Source: an uncultured Clostridia bacterium
GTDB taxonomy: Bacteria > Bacillota > Clostridia > Monoglobales > Monoglobaceae
Assembly: GCA_947589045.1 (NCBI GenBank)
Contig: CANQBQ010000003.1
Span: 1 to 64,000, forward strand
Direction: 5' to 3'
Length of the DNA: 64,000 nucleotides
Below are positions 26,755 to 36,700 of this stretch, piece by piece. The notes below the pieces were generated by a model that was given only the letters and a program-made list of their open reading frames with translations, was not told where the DNA came from and made no database searches. A program made the translations under genes and the position numbers. Every line of letters starts with the position of its first letter. Positions within the stretch are counted from its first letter, which is position 1.

Positions 26755-27732
26755 TTAAAAATTGTCGAGCAGGGATTTATAGAACTCGCAGTAGTCGTTG
26801 CGCTTTTCGGCGGTGAAGGTCATCGCCTCGCGCGGGTGGCGGTTGAGCTGACCCGTGAACATATACTGGAGGTCGTAGCCCCAGACAACGCCCTGCTGTT
26901 TGAGCGGTATCATATATTTCTCGATAAACGTCAGCAGGCTGTAAAGGCTGTACTTCGGGTTCTTAAGAAATCCGAGCAGAAGCTCCATGGCGCAGTTGCC
27001 CGCTCCTCTGCCCATTCCGCTCGCGGTAGCGTCGAGATACGACGCGCCGTACGAGAGCGCCTCTATCGTGTTGGCGAACGCAAGCTGCTGGTTGTTGTGC
27101 GCGTGGAAGCCCACCTTTTTGCCGCCCTTTTCCGCCGCCTTAAGATACATCTCTATAAGGCGCGCGGTATTTTCGGGAAAAAGAGAGCCGTAGCTGTCAA
27201 CAAGATATATTATGTCAACGCTTGAATTTGCTATCATCTCGAGCGCCTCGTCGAGCTGGTCGAGGCTCGCCTGCGAGATAGCCATTATGTTACAGCTCGT
27301 CTCATAGCCGAGCGCGTGGAAATACTCAATCATTTCAATCGCGGCGGGTATCTGATTTATGTAGCACGCGACGCGCACCAAATCTATAACGCTCTCGCTC
27401 TTGGGCAGGAAGTCGGTTTTAAAGTCGCATCTGCCTACGTCCGCCATAACCGAGATTTTCATATCCGAGACATTGTCGCCGACAATGGCGCGGATGTCCT
27501 CCTCCTTACAGAACTTCCACTTTCCGAAGTCCTTTTCGTTAAACAAAACTCGGCTCGCCTTGTAGCCGAATTCCATATAATCCACACCGCTCTTTATATT
27601 TGTTTTATAAAGCTCGGTAACAAATTCGTCGGTAAATTCAAAATTGTTGCAAAGACCTCCGTCTCTCAGCGTCGCGTCAACAACTTTAACGTCGGTTCTG
27701 ACGCCCATAAGATTACCTTTTCTCGATGACAT
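26755..27732 (-). CDS. DRE-TIM metallolyase-like (HMGL) aldolase family protein
   Basis: About 325 residues from the ATG at 27732 (GGAG 9 nt upstream); the ATG at 27708 has an equally good site (AAAAGG). The TIM-barrel signature is clear: VVDATLRDGG at the N-terminus (metal-binding Asp and catalytic Arg), VDSYGSLFPE, and VGFHAHNNQQLAFANTIEA with the paired His ligands, then YLDATASGMGRGAGN. This resembles 4-hydroxy-2-oxovalerate aldolase, HMG-CoA lyase and isopropylmalate/homocitrate synthases. No second pathway gene is adjacent, so the substrate is unknown. Such orphan members are sometimes tied to sugar-nucleotide or polysaccharide loci. Transcribed alone. Confidence 0.8.
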   Translation of the reverse strand: MSSRKGNLMGVRTDVKVVDATLRDGGLCNNFEFTDEFVTELYKTNIKSGVDYMEFGYKASRVLFNEKDFGKWKFCKEEDIRAIVGDNVSDMKISVMADVGRCDFKTDFLPKSESVIDLVRVACYINQIPAAIEMIEYFHALGYETSCNIMAISQASLDQLDEALEMIANSSVDIIYLVDSYGSLFPENTARLIEMYLKAAEKGGKKVGFHAHNNQQLAFANTIEALSYGASYLDATASGMGRGAGNCAMELLLGFLKNPKYSLYSLLTFIEKYMIPLKQQGVVWGYDLQYMFTGQLNRHPREAMTFTAEKRNDYCEFYKSLLDNF

Positions 27733-27839
27733 CTTAAATCGCTCCAATCCTAAGTTAAATTTTTCTTATTAAAATTTTTTATATACCCAAAAATTATAGC
27801 ACCGTACAGATAATTTGTCAAATAAAATTTGCCCTCAAA

Positions 27840-27869
27840 CAAAAAAAGACGGCGCATTTCCGCGCCGCC
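27840..27869 (-). terminator. Intrinsic terminator
   Basis: Minus-strand GGCGGCGC, a 6-nt loop, GCGCCGTC, then TTTTTTT. It lies about 70 nt past the cysteine-rich protein gene. Confidence 0.85.
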
Positions 27870-27936
27870 CTCGGCAGGTGATTTCAAGCGACAGACCCAA
27901 TGCCGCCTCTCACCTTATTCTCGGCGTTTTGAGACC

Positions 27937-28842
27937 TTAACGCTCGCCGCAGCCGCAGCCACAGCCGCAGCCTTCGTTTATGTCGTCGTCAAACGCACCT
28001 CTTTGAGGCGGGAAAAATTCGTCCATGGGGAACCTTATTCTGTTGAACAGTGCGCAGGGATTTTCGTCCGTAGCCGCCACACATTCCTTATTCGGAACGC
28101 AGAAGTCAACAGCGTTCACAAGGAGCTGAACCTTTCTCTCAATCTTCACAATCGTGAAAATTCCGAGACTGACAAGCACGGTTCTCTCGCAGGAGTCGAT
28201 AACCAGCTCGTCGTCGAAGCAACTGCAGATGTTCTTCGGAATTGCAATAAAGTTTGAGGTCGCGTCGCCGCAGCAGCACTCGGCGTCAACCAGCTTAGCC
28301 GAAAGCGCAATCGGCTCAACAGCCTCAACTATCGCTGTCGGAAGGTTATTCTTCTTCCACATCTGGGAGATGGACTCGTTCGGGTCGTACTTAGACGTAA
28401 ATATCTTCGCACTGCCCTCCGAGCCGAACAAAATAACCTTCTTGTCGAACGTGGTAAGTCCCTCTACCTCGACGGGATTGGAAACCCCGAGGAATACCTC
28501 AAATGTAACTCTGAAGAAATACTTTATGTCAACCGTGAAAAATCCGCGGTTGAAAGGCACCTCTTCCAAATCCGTGTAAATCCAAATAATCTCAGCCGAT
28601 TTTGCCTTTACGTTTATTGCGCGGTCAATTATATTCTGACTGCTCTGGGTAAAGAACACTCTCTGGTTTTCGATACAGTCGCGTTCGCGGCACGAGTCGT
28701 AAACCTGGTCGGTATGAATACATACGGGCTCGCAGAACTCTTCTCTCATTCTCTCTCTGCGGTCCTCGGCAAGCGCACGGTTATCGGCCAAAACCGCACC
28801 CGCATCCCGACGCTCCGAATTTCTTTCACATTTATCGCTCAA
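27937..28842 (-). CDS. Cysteine-rich conserved protein of unknown function
   Basis: 301 residues from a TTG start with a strong AGGAGG site 9 nt upstream. It is highly charged at the N-terminus, beta-rich in the middle (about 75-260), and rich in cysteine throughout, including DAECCCGD and a C-terminal EGCGCGCGCGER tail. There is no signal peptide or membrane helix. I do not recognise the family. The Cys clusters and alternating Cys-Gly tail recall spore-coat or metal-binding proteins, but that is only a resemblance. It is a single-gene unit with its own terminator. Confidence 0.6.
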   Translation of the reverse strand: MSDKCERNSERRDAGAVLADNRALAEDRRERMREEFCEPVCIHTDQVYDSCRERDCIENQRVFFTQSSQNIIDRAINVKAKSAEIIWIYTDLEEVPFNRGFFTVDIKYFFRVTFEVFLGVSNPVEVEGLTTFDKKVILFGSEGSAKIFTSKYDPNESISQMWKKNNLPTAIVEAVEPIALSAKLVDAECCCGDATSNFIAIPKNICSCFDDELVIDSCERTVLVSLGIFTIVKIERKVQLLVNAVDFCVPNKECVAATDENPCALFNRIRFPMDEFFPPQRGAFDDDINEGCGCGCGCGER

Positions 28843-29075
28843 CTTACTTTCCTCCTAAAATTAAATTTATAGTTAATTGCACGGTAAAATTGCAATCTAC
28901 ACTACATATTATGGCAATTTAATTGTTTTGGTTAACAGATTTTGCCGTTGTTTAATATATTAAAATCAACGCTTAATTCTGCGAAAGCCGCATATGTTCA
29001 AGCCCTTTGCAAAGGCGGCGGTATTCGACAATTTCAAAAAATTTTTAAAAATTCCTTATTTTATACAATTCATAT
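28843..29075. other. AT-rich divergent intergenic region
   Basis: Between the divergent cysteine-rich gene and the hprK promoter. It is AT-rich and must hold the promoter of the cysteine-rich gene, but I find no convincing sigma-A boxes for it, which would fit a sporulation sigma factor (untested). No ORF or RNA gene is recognised. Confidence 0.4.
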
Positions 29076-29104
29076 TTGCAAAATTGTATAAAACATAGTA
29101 TAAT
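29076..29104 (+). promoter_or_regulatory. Promoter for the hprK operon
   Basis: TTGCAA (29076-29081), 17-nt spacer, TATAAT (29099-29104). The predicted start near 29111 leaves a leader of about 135 nt before hprK. Confidence 0.65.
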
Positions 29105-29110
29105 TATATT

Positions 29111-29245
29111 ACGACTGAGCAAAAGACGTCACCGCTTTGCCCGAAAACCGCATACGGGCAGAGTTTCCTATCATTCATTACCCTGCCGATAGGAGAGATT
29201 ATACTACTACTTGAGCCGACGCAGGGCGGCGGAATGGAGAATATT
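29111..29245 (+). ncRNA. Structured leader RNA with possible pseudoknot, upstream of hprK
   Basis: Two 9-bp hairpins stand side by side: 29135-29143 with 29155-29163, and 29064+100-based pair 29164-29172 with 29188-29196. The loop of the second holds CCCTGC (29181-29186), complementary to GCAGGG (29221-29226), giving an H-type pseudoknot that ends about 10 nt before the GGAG of hprK. This layout suggests translational control by a ligand, protein or temperature. It does not match the consensus of any riboswitch class I can recall. Confidence 0.5.
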
Positions 29246-30172
29246 ATGGCATCACCCGAATTTAAAGTGGACGTTTCGACGCTTGTAAACGATTTCCATC
29301 TGGAAACCATTTATATGCCCGAAAATCCCGCACCGATAACCTCAGCCGAGTTAAATCGTCCCGGTTTGCAAATAGTCGGCTTTTTTGAATATTTCAACCC
29401 GACGCGCATACAGATTTTCGGTATGACCGAAACTACATATATGCAGGGTATGACAGGTATGGCAAGAGAGAGCAGCCTGAGGGCGATTTTCGAGCAGAAC
29501 ATCCCCGCAATCATCGTGACGCACGGCTGTAATGTATTCCCCGAAATGCTGGAGCTTGCGAAGGAGTACAACACCACGGTTTTGAGGACACAGAGCTTAA
29601 CCTCCGTCTTTACAAGCGCGCTCATCGCTTACCTCAACACCAAGCTCGCGCCGCGTATAACAAGGCACGGCGTTCTGGTGGAGGTCTACGGCGAAGGAAT
29701 ATTCATTATGGGCGAAAGCGGCGTCGGAAAAAGCGAGACTGCTGTCGAGCTTATGAAGCGCGGTCACCGTCTTGTGGCTGACGACGCGGTAGAAATCAGG
29801 AGGGTGTCCGCAATATCCCTTGTCGGCGCCGCTCCCGAAATAATACGCCACTTTATCGAAATCCGAGGCATCGGCGTGGTGGACGTCGAAAGAATATTCG
29901 GCGCGGGCGCCGTAAAGGACTCCGAAAAGATTGATATGGTAATTCATCTGGAGGCTTGGCAAAAGGGAAAGCAGTACGACCGTCTGGGTCTGGTGGACGA
30001 ATACACCAATATTCTCGGACTGGATATTCCGTCTCTGACAATCCCCGTCCGCCCCGGACGAAACCTCGCTATAATCGTTGAGGTCGCGGCGATGAACAAC
30101 CGCCAGAAAAAGATGGGCTACAACGCCGCAGAGGAGCTTAACAGGCGAATTATGGAAAGAATGGGAAACTGA
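29246..30172 (+). CDS. hprK: HPr kinase/phosphorylase
   Basis: 308 residues from the ATG at 29246, chosen over the ATG at 29234 because GGAG sits 6 nt before it. The N-terminal MurF-like domain (about 1-130) is followed by the catalytic domain: Walker A GESGVGKSE at about 156-164, KRGHRLVADDAVEI, EIRGIGVVDV, and the family signature VRPGRNLAIIVEVAAMN. The enzyme phosphorylates Ser46 of HPr and reverses this when phosphate is high, controlling carbon catabolite repression in low-GC Gram-positives. It is the first gene of a long plus-strand run and sits behind a structured leader. Confidence 0.97.
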   Translation: MASPEFKVDVSTLVNDFHLETIYMPENPAPITSAELNRPGLQIVGFFEYFNPTRIQIFGMTETTYMQGMTGMARESSLRAIFEQNIPAIIVTHGCNVFPEMLELAKEYNTTVLRTQSLTSVFTSALIAYLNTKLAPRITRHGVLVEVYGEGIFIMGESGVGKSETAVELMKRGHRLVADDAVEIRRVSAISLVGAAPEIIRHFIEIRGIGVVDVERIFGAGAVKDSEKIDMVIHLEAWQKGKQYDRLGLVDEYTNILGLDIPSLTIPVRPGRNLAIIVEVAAMNNRQKKMGYNAAEELNRRIMERMGN

Positions 30173-30200
30173 TTTTCCCGCAAAACGGAGGTATGATACT

Positions 30201-30920
30201 TTGAATATACTTGTTGACACCCACACCCACACATTGGCAAGCACGCACGCTTACAGCACGCTGTACGAGAACATAACCGCGGCAAAGCAAAAGGGATTGC
30301 AAATGCTCTGCGTGACCGACCACGCGCCCGGCTATCTTCCCGACACGCCTCATATGTGGCACTTCCGCAATATGCGCGGTCTGCCGCACGAGGTCGAGGG
30401 GCTGAAAATGCTCTACGGCATAGAAGTAAGCATTTTGGACACCGAAGGCAACACCGATTTACCCGAGGAGCTTTACCCCGGGCTGGAGGTGGTCATCGCG
30501 TCTATACACAGACCTGTATATATGCCCAAAACAAAGGAAGATCACACCAAAACGTGGCTCAACATAATAAAAAATCCGACCGTTGACATATGCGGTCACA
30601 GCGGCAACCCGCTGTTTCAATACGACATAGAGCCGGTCATACGCGCGGCGAAGGACGCGGGTAAGGCGATTGAAATAAACAACCATTCATTTACGTTTCG
30701 CGAGGGGAGCGGCGAGATTTGCCGCAAAATCGCAATTGCCTGCAAAAACGAGGGTACCAAAATAGTGGTAGGCTCGGATGCACACAGTCTTTTCCAAATT
30801 GGAAAATTCGACGACGCGATAAAAATGCTTGAAGAAATCGACTTCCCCGAGGAGCTTATTATGAATTTAACTGCGGAGAAATTTGAAAATTTCCTGCGGG
30901 AGAGACGCTCAAAAAAATAA
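30201..30920 (+). CDS. PHP-family phosphatase (YcdX-like)
   Basis: 239 residues from a TTG at 30201 with GGAGG 9 nt upstream; the nearby ATG at 30193 is closed after three codons. The PHP metal-binding motifs are in order: VDTHTHTLASTHAYST, VTDHAPG, then HSGNPLFQYDIE and GSDAHS. These build the trinuclear zinc site seen in YcdX-type phosphatases and related phosphoesterases. The substrate is unknown. In Clostridia such a gene often lies between hprK and murB, as here. Confidence 0.88.
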   Translation: MNILVDTHTHTLASTHAYSTLYENITAAKQKGLQMLCVTDHAPGYLPDTPHMWHFRNMRGLPHEVEGLKMLYGIEVSILDTEGNTDLPEELYPGLEVVIASIHRPVYMPKTKEDHTKTWLNIIKNPTVDICGHSGNPLFQYDIEPVIRAAKDAGKAIEINNHSFTFREGSGEICRKIAIACKNEGTKIVVGSDAHSLFQIGKFDDAIKMLEEIDFPEELIMNLTAEKFENFLRERRSKK

Positions 30921-30931
30921 GAGGTGATATT

Positions 30932-31828
30932 TTGCGAAAACTGCTTGAGGACGCAATCGGTAAAGCGAATGTCTTAACCGACGAGTCTATGAAAAATCAC
31001 AGCACCTTTAAAATAGGCGGGACGGCTGACCTGTTCCTTACTCCTCAGAGTACGGACGACGCGGTAAAAGCCGTTTCGATTTTAAAAAGCCGCGGCATTC
31101 CGTTTTTTGTTCTCGGCAACGGTTCCAACCTCTTAGTCGGCGACCGCGGCATACGCGGAGCGGTTTTGTGCCTCGCCAAGGCGGACGGCTTTGAGATAAA
31201 CGGCACAAATGTACGCGCCGACGCGGGAATTACGCTTGCGCGGCTTGCGAACGAGGCGGCAAAGAACTCTCTTACCGGTCTTGAATTTGCGGCGGGCATA
31301 CCCGGTACGCTCGGCGGCGGCATTGTTATGAACGCCGGCGCATACGGAGGCGAGCTTTGCGACGTTGTGACCCGAGTGCGCTACATAGACGAAGCGGGCG
31401 AGCTTTGCGAGTGCGGCTCGGACGAGTGTAACTTTGCATATCGTACCAGCCGATTTCAGGACAGCAATCTTACGATAATCGGCTGTGATATTGAGCTGAG
31501 CCGCGGCGACGAAAGCGAAATCCGCGCCCGTATGCAGGAGCTTAAACAGCAGAGAAGCGAGAAACAACCGCTTGACAAGCCGAGCGCGGGGAGCGCGTTC
31601 AAACGACCCGAAGGCTTCTTCGCGGCGAAGCTCATTGACGAGTGCGGTCTGCGCGGAGTGTCGGTCGGAGGCGCCGCCGTGTCCGAAAAGCACACGGGAT
31701 TTATAGTGAACAACGGCGATGCGACGGCGGCGGACGTGCGCGCGCTCATCGAGTATGTTAGGAAGACGGTGCTTGAAAAAACGGGGGTATCGCTCACTCC
31801 CGAGATTAGATTTGTGGGCGAATTTTAG
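30932..31828 (+). CDS. murB: UDP-N-acetylenolpyruvoylglucosamine reductase
   Basis: 298 residues from a TTG start with GAGGTG 6 nt upstream. FAD-binding motifs VLGNGSNLLVGDRGIRG and AAGIPGTLGGGIVMNAGAYGGE are followed by AYRTSRF, the catalytic-Ser region SAGSAFKRP and the final Glu in LTPEIRFVG. It lacks the extra loop of type I enzymes, so it is a type IIb-like MurB. It reduces the enolpyruvyl group to make UDP-MurNAc for peptidoglycan. Starts 11 nt after the PHP gene. Confidence 0.97.
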   Translation: MRKLLEDAIGKANVLTDESMKNHSTFKIGGTADLFLTPQSTDDAVKAVSILKSRGIPFFVLGNGSNLLVGDRGIRGAVLCLAKADGFEINGTNVRADAGITLARLANEAAKNSLTGLEFAAGIPGTLGGGIVMNAGAYGGELCDVVTRVRYIDEAGELCECGSDECNFAYRTSRFQDSNLTIIGCDIELSRGDESEIRARMQELKQQRSEKQPLDKPSAGSAFKRPEGFFAAKLIDECGLRGVSVGGAAVSEKHTGFIVNNGDATAADVRALIEYVRKTVLEKTGVSLTPEIRFVGEF

Positions 31829-31891
31829 ACATCAAAGACACAGACCGAACGGGCTTTGCTTGGCGGTTTGCGGGAAACGGAGGAAAGATTT

Positions 31892-32740
31892 ATGAGCCTT
31901 ATAGTTATAACGGGTATGTCGGGCGCGGGAAAGTCGGTCGTAATTCATTCGCTTGAGGACTTCGGATATTTCTGCGTTGACAACATTCCGCCGCAGCTTA
32001 TAGTTAAATTTGCACAGCTTTGCGACAGCTCCGAGACAATACGCAACGCCGCAATCGTGAGCGATATGCGCGCGGGCGGAGCGAAGGAGCTTTTACGTGC
32101 GCTCGACGAGCTTGCGGAGGAGAACTACAAATACGACCTTTTGTTTCTCGAGGCGAACGACAAAACGCTTGTAGACCGTTACAAAGAGACGCGCCGCAAG
32201 CACCCGCTTTCAAAGAACGGGCTTGTAACCGACGCAATCTCCACCGAACGGCACGAGCTTGCCGAAATACGCGGACGCGCCACGCACATAATAAACACTA
32301 CCGATATAAAGCCCGCGAAGCTGCGCGAGCACATACGCTCGATATATACCGACTTCGACGTTTCAAACGGGCTTTTGATAAATATAATCACGTTCGGCTA
32401 CAAGCACGGAATACCGCTTGACTCCGACCTTGTTTTTGACGTGCGCTTTCTGCCCAATCCTTTCTATATAGACGAGCTCAAGCACAAAACGGGTCTTGAT
32501 GAAGCGGTATCAAGCTATGTTATGAACTTTGACCAGAGCAAAAAATTTTTCGGTATGCTTCTCGATATGATAGAATACTTAATACCCTACTATCTTGACG
32601 ACGGCAAATCCCAGCTTGTCGTATCGATAGGCTGTACGGGCGGACATCACCGTTCGGTAACTATTGCCGAAGCACTTTTCAAGACTTTGAAGGAGAACGG
32701 TCACCGCGCGGTCATAACACACAGAGATATTGAGAGATAG
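31892..32740 (+). CDS. rapZ: RNase adapter / nucleotide-binding protein RapZ (YvcJ)
   Basis: 282 residues from the ATG at 31892, which has ACGGAGGAAAG directly upstream; an in-frame TTG at 31856 lacks one. Walker A GMSGAGKS lies near the N-terminus; the C-terminal half has DVRFLPNPFY and IGCTGGHHRSV, the conserved RapZ core that resembles a phosphofructokinase fold and binds GlcN6P in E. coli. Firmicute homologues (YvcJ) bind nucleotides and affect competence and growth. Next gene is whiA; the usual yvcK between them is missing. Confidence 0.95.
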   Translation: MSLIVITGMSGAGKSVVIHSLEDFGYFCVDNIPPQLIVKFAQLCDSSETIRNAAIVSDMRAGGAKELLRALDELAEENYKYDLLFLEANDKTLVDRYKETRRKHPLSKNGLVTDAISTERHELAEIRGRATHIINTTDIKPAKLREHIRSIYTDFDVSNGLLINIITFGYKHGIPLDSDLVFDVRFLPNPFYIDELKHKTGLDEAVSSYVMNFDQSKKFFGMLLDMIEYLIPYYLDDGKSQLVVSIGCTGGHHRSVTIAEALFKTLKENGHRAVITHRDIER

Positions 32741-32767
32741 ACCGTTCCGAAAGGAGGGGCGCGGCAT

Positions 32768-33673
32768 ATGCAGAAATCGTATTCCAGACGCACAAAGGAT
32801 GAAATTTTAAATTTTGAGGTAAAAAACGACTGCTGTGCGGCGGCTCAGCTTGCGGGTATGCTGCTGTTCGGCGGGAGCGTTTCGGAGAACAAAATCAGGC
32901 TTATCAGCGAGAACTGCGCTCTCACCGATAAGTTTTGCGCGCTTTTCGAGCGCGTATTTTTATATAAAATCGAAACAAGGCAGGAAAAAAACTTCTATAC
33001 TGCCGAGCTTTGCAATAAGGATATAATAGACCGTGTCCTCAAAACATTCGCGCTCACCGACCAGAGCGGCGGGCGGCTCATACGCCGCAGAATATCTCCC
33101 GACCTTGTGAAGAAAAAATGCTGCAAGCGCGCCTTTGTGCGCGGCGCGTTTTTGGGCGGGGCGACCATAGTCGACCCCAACCGAAATTACAATCTCGAAT
33201 TTGTAACCCACTTTCGCGGTCTGGCACGCGATTTTTCCGAGCTTCTCGGAGAGCTTTCGTTTAAAACGGGGACGGGCGAGAGAGCGGGCAACTGCGTTAT
33301 ATACACAAAAAACAGCGAAACGATATGCGACATTCTCGCCGCAATCGGGGCATACGGCGCGCAGATGGAAATGCTCAACGTCAAGATTGAAAAGGAGCTT
33401 CGCAACGGTATGAACCGCTCGGTAAACGGCGAAACCGCAAACTATGACAAAGCGGTGTCGGCGGCGGTCAAACAGCTTAAAGCCATTGAAAAAATAGAAA
33501 ACGGTATGGGAATTAAAAATCTGCCCGATGACCTGCGCGACCTTGCCTATATGCGTATCAAACACAAGGACGCGCCTCTTTCGGAGCTTGGCGCGCTTTT
33601 GTCTCCTCCGCTCACAAAATCGGGCGTGAGCCACAGAATGAAGCGGCTTATGGATATAGCGGACAAAAACTGA
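32768..33673 (+). CDS. whiA: WhiA DNA-binding regulator
   Basis: 301 residues. The N-terminal LAGLIDADG-like domain (about 1-210, with AAQLAGMLLFGGS and KKKCCKRAFVRGAFLGGATIVDP) lacks nuclease residues, as in all WhiA proteins. The C-terminal helix-turn-helix (about 215-301) ends in LGALLSPPLTKSGVSHRMKRL. WhiA controls sporulation-septation genes in actinobacteria and affects cell division and chromosome segregation in Bacillus. Start ATG behind AAAGGAGGGG. Part of the hprK operon. Confidence 0.95.
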   Translation: MQKSYSRRTKDEILNFEVKNDCCAAAQLAGMLLFGGSVSENKIRLISENCALTDKFCALFERVFLYKIETRQEKNFYTAELCNKDIIDRVLKTFALTDQSGGRLIRRRISPDLVKKKCCKRAFVRGAFLGGATIVDPNRNYNLEFVTHFRGLARDFSELLGELSFKTGTGERAGNCVIYTKNSETICDILAAIGAYGAQMEMLNVKIEKELRNGMNRSVNGETANYDKAVSAAVKQLKAIEKIENGMGIKNLPDDLRDLAYMRIKHKDAPLSELGALLSPPLTKSGVSHRMKRLMDIADKN

Positions 33674-33723
33674 TTAAATCCATTTAAAATCATATAAAAC
33701 CATTAGAGAAAAGAGGTGAGATT

Positions 33724-36700
33724 ATGTCTTTCGTACATCTGCATACGCACACCGCGTACAGCCTGCTCGACGGCGCGGGAACAATTCCGAAAATTTTAGA
33801 CCGTGCCAAACAGCTCGGGCAGACCGCTATGGCGATAACCGACCACGGCAATATGTACGGTGTGATAGAGTTTTATAAATACGCGAAGTCAATCGGCATA
33901 AAGCCGATACTCGGCTGCGAGGTATATCTCGCGGCGCGAACCCGTTTTGACAAAGAGCATCCGTTCGACGCCAAGCGTTACCACCTCATTCTTCTTGCGA
34001 AAAACAATACAGGCTATAAAAATCTAATGAAGATTGTTTCGGCGGGCTTTACCGAGGGCTTCTACTACAAGCCCCGCGTCGATTTTGACCTGCTCCGTGA
34101 AAATTCGGAGGGGCTTATAGCTCTTTCGGGCTGTATGTACGGCATAATCTCTCAGAAAATACTCGGCGGAGACTACGACGGCGCAAAGGCGGACGCGCTG
34201 AAGCTCTCGAAAATTTTCGGCGACGGCAACTTTTATATTGAAATACAAAACCACGGGCTGAGAGACCAGCTATATTTAAACCACGGGCTTATTCGTCTCT
34301 CAAAAGAGCTTTCACTGCCGCTCGCGGCGACCAATGATATACATTATGTAAACAAAGAAAACGCGGAAATTCAAGATATACTTATGTGCATACAGACAAT
34401 GAAAACGCTTGACGACCCCGACCGCGTAAAAATGGAGTCTCAGGAGCTTTATGTAAAGTCAGAGGACGAGATGCGGGAGCTGTTCCCCAACCTCCCCGAA
34501 GCGTTTGACAACACGCAGAAAATTGCGGATATGTGCGACGTTACAATCAGCTTTGACAGGCAGCCTCTGCCGCTTTTTGACGTTCCCGACGGATATACCT
34601 CAAAGCAATATTTAAGGGAGCTTTGCGAAAAAGGCTTTGCCGAGCGTTACGACAGTGCCGACGAAAAGGCGCGCCGTCAGCTTGAATATGAGCTTTCGGT
34701 TATTGAGGATATGGGTTTTGTGGACTATTTTCTGATAGTTTGGGACTTCATAAAATACGCCAAGCAAAACGGAATAACGGTAGGTCCCGGGCGAGGCTCG
34801 GCGGCGGGCTCGGTGGTCTCCTACTGTCTCGACATAACCACGATAGACCCTATGAAGTTCGGGCTGTTCTTCGAGCGTTTCCTAAACCCCGAGCGTATTT
34901 CGATGCCCGATATTGACACCGACTTCAGCCCCGAGGGCAGACCGCGCGTAATAGAGTACATTATAAATAAATACGGTTCCTCAAACGCCGCGCAGATAAT
35001 CACGTTCGGAACGCTTGCCGCGAAGCAGGCAATACGCGACGTGGGGCGCGTACTTAACGTGCCGCTCCGTATGGTGGACAAAATCACGTCGCAAATCCCG
35101 TTTGCGCCGAAAATCACGATTGAGGACGCGCTTAAAACAAGCTCGGGCTTTGCCGAGCTTTACAGGTCGGATGAAACCACAAAGCGGGTCGTTGATATTG
35201 CGCGCGAGATTGAGGGTTTGCCGCGCAACGCCTCGACACACGCGGCGGGCGTTGTTATAACCCGCGCCCCGCTCGTCGAGCATATCCCCGTCCAATGCAA
35301 CGAAGGCACCGTAACCACGCAGTTCCCGATGACGGTCGTAGAGGAGTTGGGGCTTCTCAAAATGGACATTCTGGGGCTTAACAACCTCACTATTATCAGA
35401 AACGCGGTGGAGAACATCAAAAAGACCAAGGGCATTGAGATTGACTTAAACCGCCTGGACTACTCCGACGCAAAGACCTATCAAATGATTTCCCGCGGAG
35501 ACACGGACGGCATCTTTCAGCTTGAGTCGCCCGGTATGAAGCGCTTTCTGACCGAGCTTAAGCCAAGCTGTCTTGAAGATATAATCGCGGGTATCGCGCT
35601 CTACCGCCCGGGTCCTATGGACTCTATCCCAAGATACATCGAAAACAAGCACAATCCGCACAAGATAGTTTACAAGCACCCCGCTCTTGAGCCGATTTTA
35701 AACGTGACCTACGGCTGTATCGTGTACCAGGAGCAGGTTATGCAGATAGTACGCACCCTCGGCGGATTTTCTCTCGGACGCGCCGACCTTGTGCGAAAGG
35801 CTATGTCCAAAAAGAAATCCGACGTTATGCGCGAGGAACGGCAGAACTTCATATACGGACTCAGTGACGAAAACGGCAACGAGATAATATCCGGCGCGGT
35901 CAAAAACGGAATTGACGAAAAGACCGCCGCCGAAATTTTCGACGAGATGCAGTCGTTTGCGTCATACGCCTTTAACAAGGCGCATGCGGCGGCTTACTCC
36001 TACGTCGCATATCAGACCGCGTGGCTCAAATGCCACTACCCCGCCGAGTTCTTCGCGGCGCTTTTGTCCGCGACACTCGGACGCGCGGACAAAATAGAAA
36101 AATATATCGGCGGCGCGGCTAAGTACGGCATACGTCTGCTTCCGTCCGACATAAACGAAAGCGGCGTATCATTTACGGTAACGCCCGACGGCAACATCAG
36201 ATACGGGCTCGGAGCAGTAAAGAACATAGGAACAGGCTTTATCGAGGATATGGAGGCGGAGCGCGCCAAGAACGGACGGTTTATGTCGTTCACCGACTTC
36301 TGCCACCGAATGGCGGACAAAAAGCTCACCAAAAAAATTGCGGAAGGTCTTATAGAGTGCGGCGCGTTTGACGGTATGAAGCTGTCGCGCAACGCGCTTA
36401 TGGCAAATTACGAGAGAATAGTTGACGGCGCGGTCGCGCAGAGCAGAAACACCGCGGCGGGTCAGCTCAGTATATTTGACGCACTCGGCGACAATTCATA
36501 TTTAAAAGACGATTTTGCGGAGGCTCCGACCGCCGAGAGCGGCGGCAAGCTGTACCTCCGCTTAAACTCGACCGACAGCGGCAAATACACCGCCATAAAA
36601 CGCTATATTTCAAATACCAACGGAAATGTTCCGGTCTATATAAACTATGCCGACTCCAAAAAGACAATGCTCGCGCCGAGCAATATGTGGGTCTTTGAGG

